64,000 nt of DNA from contig JAZAYU010000013.1 of NCBI GenBank assembly GCA_038501625.1, positions 3,286,001 to 3,350,000 of the forward strand. The letters run 5' to 3'. The notes below the pieces were generated by a model, which did not search any database, was not told the DNA's origin, and saw nothing but the letters and a program-made list of their open reading frames with translations. The DNA is from Corbicula japonica. Lineage: Eukaryota > Mollusca > Bivalvia > Venerida > Cyrenidae. A program made the position numbers and the translations under genes. Below are positions 60,954 to 64,000 of this stretch, one piece after another (positions within the stretch are counted from its first letter, which is position 1; every line of letters begins with the position of its first letter).

Positions 60954-61301
60954 GATTATTCCAAAAACCAAAACCACTAATTGATAATCCTTACTTCATG
61001 ACTAAATAGGTGTAATCCAATGAATGTTCCACACAAAACCCAAAATCTTGGTACACTACCAAGAAACCATCAATAGTAAATGACACATGTTTTGATAGTA
61101 AATAACAATTAACTTAGATCTGCAGGTTATGATCTTTACCACTGACTGTTTACAATGAAATTGTGTCACCAAAGTTTGGACAAGCTTCAAAAATTTGTAT
61201 AAATTTTACAATGTCATCCTAATCAACCAGTTTTACAACATCATTTGTACTTGTCATCAGTTTCATTTGGAAGACTACGCATGGGGACTTTGATTTAAAT
61301 T

Positions 61302-61515
61302 TAACCTGTTACTCCACGGCTCATGGGTTACATCCCATGAACAACCAGGGTATTTACAATTCAGTCTGGACATCCATGCTGCCTAATCAGAATTTGCACT
61401 GTTCCCTTCTTAATCAGAAATGACCAAATGACTGGTGTAGATCCTGATCAGACTGCATGGATGTGCAGGCTGATATGATCTGGATCTACAATGATTATAT
61501 CCATGGTTTATAGGA
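61302..61515. mobile_element. TTAA-type MITE, CATGGG variant
   Basis: It starts TTAACCTGTTACTCCACGG, with an inverted CATGGGTTACATCCCATG motif and both hairpins diverged. Confidence 0.65.
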
Positions 61516-61693
61516 CCATGTTTGTTCTGTTTAGTTATATAGCAAATGTATATTTTGTTGACAAAAAAAATTAAACTGACTTGATATATAGATACAGAAT
61601 CTGAATCAATGACTTAACTACTTTATAATGCTATTTTTTACAATAATTCATACTGGATGATCAAATTGTATGACAAGTTCTAATATCACATTA

Positions 61694-61954
61694 AGGCCGG
61701 TATTTCATAGTTCCATGATGCGTGATCGGTGTCCGTGTCCGCATCCGCGTCCGCGATTTTTCACTCACCAAAGATATCGTTAGGTATATTCCATACCTCC
61801 ATGTCCGTTCCACATCGCGGATACGAACACGGACGCGGAACATACACAGAGGTATGGAATATACCCAACAATATCTTTGGTGAGTGAAAAATAGCGTACA
61901 CAGACGCGGACACTGACACTGATCACGCATCACGGAACTATGGAATACCGGCCT
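61694..61954. mobile_element. 261-bp palindromic element with AGGCCGGTATT ends
   Basis: The arms begin AGGCCGGTATTTCATAGTTC and end inverted as GAACTATGGAATACCGGCCT. GTGTCCGTGTCCGCATCC-type GC-rich blocks and CCAAAGATATCGTTAGG pair across the centre. The GC content contrasts with its surroundings. It has no coding capacity. Confidence 0.85.
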
Positions 61955-62383
61955 ATGAAAGTTATTGGAACCTTGGAGTATTTACACTCATCTCTTTTGT
62001 CAACTGTTTGGTGGGTTAGTATCAGCACAAAAACAAAGTTGTTGCAAACATATGTTCAAAGTGCAGGACACACTGGTAAATAATACCAACAATACAGATG
62101 TCTGGACAGGAATAAGTAGCATTTAAATACCAACACTTGACATTTGAACATACTTCAATATCCATGGTATTGTATAACATCATGACATAATATTGACCAC
62201 TTGTCTGTGTTTGCTCACTTTAATGGTCAGTTGGCTCATTTTATTTACTTACAGCCAAAAACAAATAAAACTTTAAACGTCAGTTGAGTACTTAATAAAA
62301 CAATATTTTATCTAAATAAAGTTTTTATATTTGTATCATGCCCTATGAAATGTTGTATTTACAAATGTTATGTTTCTGAACTA

Positions 62384-62625
62384 TTTACCTTTCCTCCAAA
62401 TAACACATGCCTATGTGGCAAGAGCAAACAGTGTAAAGATCAGCTGGCACATTCCTGCCATCTGATCAGGATCTACACTGTTTTCTTTTTTTATTTATTA
62501 GGTTATTTATGACAAAAGTGCCAACAGTGCAGATCCTGATCAGATGCCATAAATGTGCTGGCAGATCTGGATCTACTCCATTTGCAAATGCGTAAAAAGG
62601 CATATATATGGAGGAAAGTGTTTAA
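62384..62625 (-). mobile_element. TTAA-type two-hairpin MITE, full length
   Basis: CCTTTCCTCCAAATAACACA at the left and GGAGGAAAGTGTTTAA at the right frame both hairpins; the TTAA flanks have mutated. Confidence 0.85.
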
Positions 62626-62665
62626 GCAAATTTGTTATCAAAGTACTTGAGACATCCATGGTACA

Positions 62666-62985
62666 ACTGTTATTATTACATGAACTATAAATAGACGCAA
62701 CGCGATTGGTCACACCCCCAAAATAACCGAGTCAATAAATCTAGATATTGACCCGCTTTCGCTGATATTGACCTGTCTATAAATAGAATGTTTATAAATA
62801 GAATCCTATTAACAATTTAACTATATATTTATAGTTCATGTAATAAAACAGTTATTTACTTATTAGCTGGGAAATATGCTGTTGATATTGACCGCAAAAT
62901 CGTTATTGACCTCGGCTATCGCCTCGGTCAATAACGATTTTTTAGGTCAATATCACAGCATATTTCCCAGCTAATAAGTAAATAA
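62666..62985. mobile_element. composite of two palindromes
   Basis: ACATGAACTATAAATAG (about 62679) pairs with TATTTATAGTTCATGT at 62826-62841. Directly after, TTATTTACTTATTAGCTGGG (62852) pairs with the complement ending at 62985, around an inner hairpin of AAATCGTTATTGACC and GGTCAATAACGATTTT. TATTGACC motifs also occur in the first half. Confidence 0.8.
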
Positions 62986-63237
62986 TTGTATAATACTTGA
63001 TAAGGACTTGTTACCTCATATTACAATTATGTAAAAATGGAGAACTAATTCTAGAAACTTTCTTTACTCATTATATAACAATACCCACTTTCAAATATTA
63101 ACGCTTTAGGTATATCAAAACAGGCTAGTCCATTCATTGTATAAGGGTCTTTTACAGAATTTATTATCTGAATAGTAAACCGGGTAGACCCTGATCAGAC
63201 TGCATGGCTCATCTATGACTACACTTGTCACAAATCC

Positions 63238-63506
63238 TTAACCCTTTACTCCATATAAAAGATGACAACCTTATGACAAATCAGTATAACTCATTATTTC
63301 AATGGTACTTTGACTGTTTTTAGCACTAAAGTTATGAAATACATGTTTTATCACATGAAAAAGCAAAAAAAGTAAATCTAGATCAGCTGGCACATCATCG
63401 CCATCTCCTCAGATATCACTGTTCGCTTCCTGGTCAGAAAGAATAAAAAAGTTAACAGTGCAGGTATTTTCGCCCCTGTATACATGTAAATGGAGTAAAG
63501 GGTTAA
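63238..63506. mobile_element. TTAA-type MITE with a roughly 100-bp unrelated insert
   Basis: It runs from TTAACCCTTTACTCCATATA to TGGAGTAAAGGGTTAA. The left third is replaced by AT-rich sequence; the hairpin CTAGATCAGCTGGCACATC is degraded. Confidence 0.7.
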
Positions 63507-63762
63507 TGTGACAAATGCTGTCCTCTGCGCTTTATGGGTTAATAATCATCATCATAATGTACATTATGACCTCACATTTAGATAACATCATTATTACTTA
63601 TGAACTTGCTAATGTATACAACAGGTAGTAAATGAGTATTATCTGGGCACTTCTAGATTATTTTAGCTTTGATAATATGGTTGTTGACTTATTAAAATAG
63701 TTAAATAATAATTCAAACAATTATAAAAAAGATAACTTTAATACCACCAAGTGAATGCCTCT

Positions 63763-63883
63763 ACAAGATCTTCAAACTAAATCTGGAAACCACCCTTAAA
63801 TCTCAAGCATCTGATTGGCTTTCTGCCAATTGGATGCTTGAGATTTGAGACTAGTCTTTAATCTTTTTTATATAATCTTGTGC
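63763..63883. mobile_element. fold-back element, short apex
   Basis: It has arms with AAATCTCAAGCATCTGATTG and its complement; the apex is shortened to TTTCTGCC, and about 15 bases of each arm are missing there. Confidence 0.85.
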
Positions 63884-64000
63884 CCTTGATGCAGCATGCA
63901 TGACAATAAGTAAATACAACACAAAAATGAAAGTTTCTAAACTAATATTGACAATAAGTTAAGTTTGTTAACAAGAAATGTCTCAAGTTTTAACAATTGT

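Larger units (their letters stand above)
60954..64000. other. region 5' of the first coding exon
   Basis: It would contain the 5' UTR and the promoter of the long isoform. I cannot point to a TATA box, CArG box or other defined promoter element, and no other gene is visible. The repeats in it are listed separately. Confidence 0.4.

Overview
This is a window of a eukaryotic nuclear genome, about two thirds A+T. The introns are long and packed with fold-back mobile elements. Two repeat types familiar from bivalve molluscs are present: a tandem-repeat element whose ends read as GCTCACCTGAG and its complement, and a tail ending in GGGGGGAGACATAAT. The source is therefore very probably a bivalve, perhaps a heterodont clam or mussel. 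The species cannot be fixed from the sequence alone.

Only one protein-coding gene is supported. It lies on the minus strand, starts near 60953 and runs off the left edge at position 1. It encodes a large smoothelin-like protein that continues into four consecutive I-set immunoglobulin domains. Thirteen coding exons join with matching splice phases at all twelve junctions, giving 7,410 coding bases (2,470 codons) inside the window with no stop. In protein order these are: a 4-codon first exon (60942-60953); a giant exon (55243-57831) that opens with one smoothelin-type repeat and continues as a charged, Ser/Lys-rich disordered region; a second smoothelin repeat (50083-50158); a linker (39103-39281); a third smoothelin repeat (25504-25579); two disordered exons (9484-11025, 8412-8943); a short linker (6798-6871); four one-exon Ig domains (6142-6429, 4932-5216, 3078-3377, 2447-2734); and a disordered exon with a nine-unit coding tandem repeat (1-1169, still open at the edge). 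An ATG-bearing exon at 29701-29787 has the right phase to start a shorter isoform of 1,547 in-window codons. Three further short candidate alternative exons are described with low confidence.

The introns hold a dense repeat population. The commonest is a roughly 240-bp MITE flanked by TTAA, with CCCTTTCCTCCAT ends and two internal hairpins. About 30 full, partial or degenerate copies are present, and the family looks piggyBac-like. The second is a roughly 140-bp near-perfect fold-back element with about 10 copies. Others are: a 1.43-kb non-autonomous hAT element with an 8-bp target duplication, nested inside a TTAA MITE and carrying a two-exon transposase remnant; several other palindromic or terminal-inverted-repeat elements; two tRNA-derived SINE heads; molluscan tandem-repeat elements; and AT-rich microsatellites.

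The picture is of one cytoskeletal or muscle scaffold gene: smoothelin-type actin-associated modules at the N-terminus, a long phosphorylatable linker, then Ig modules. Its gene body has been expanded to more than 60 kb by fold-back transposons. Its C-terminal end lies outside the window, so a calponin-homology or kinase domain there can be neither confirmed nor excluded.
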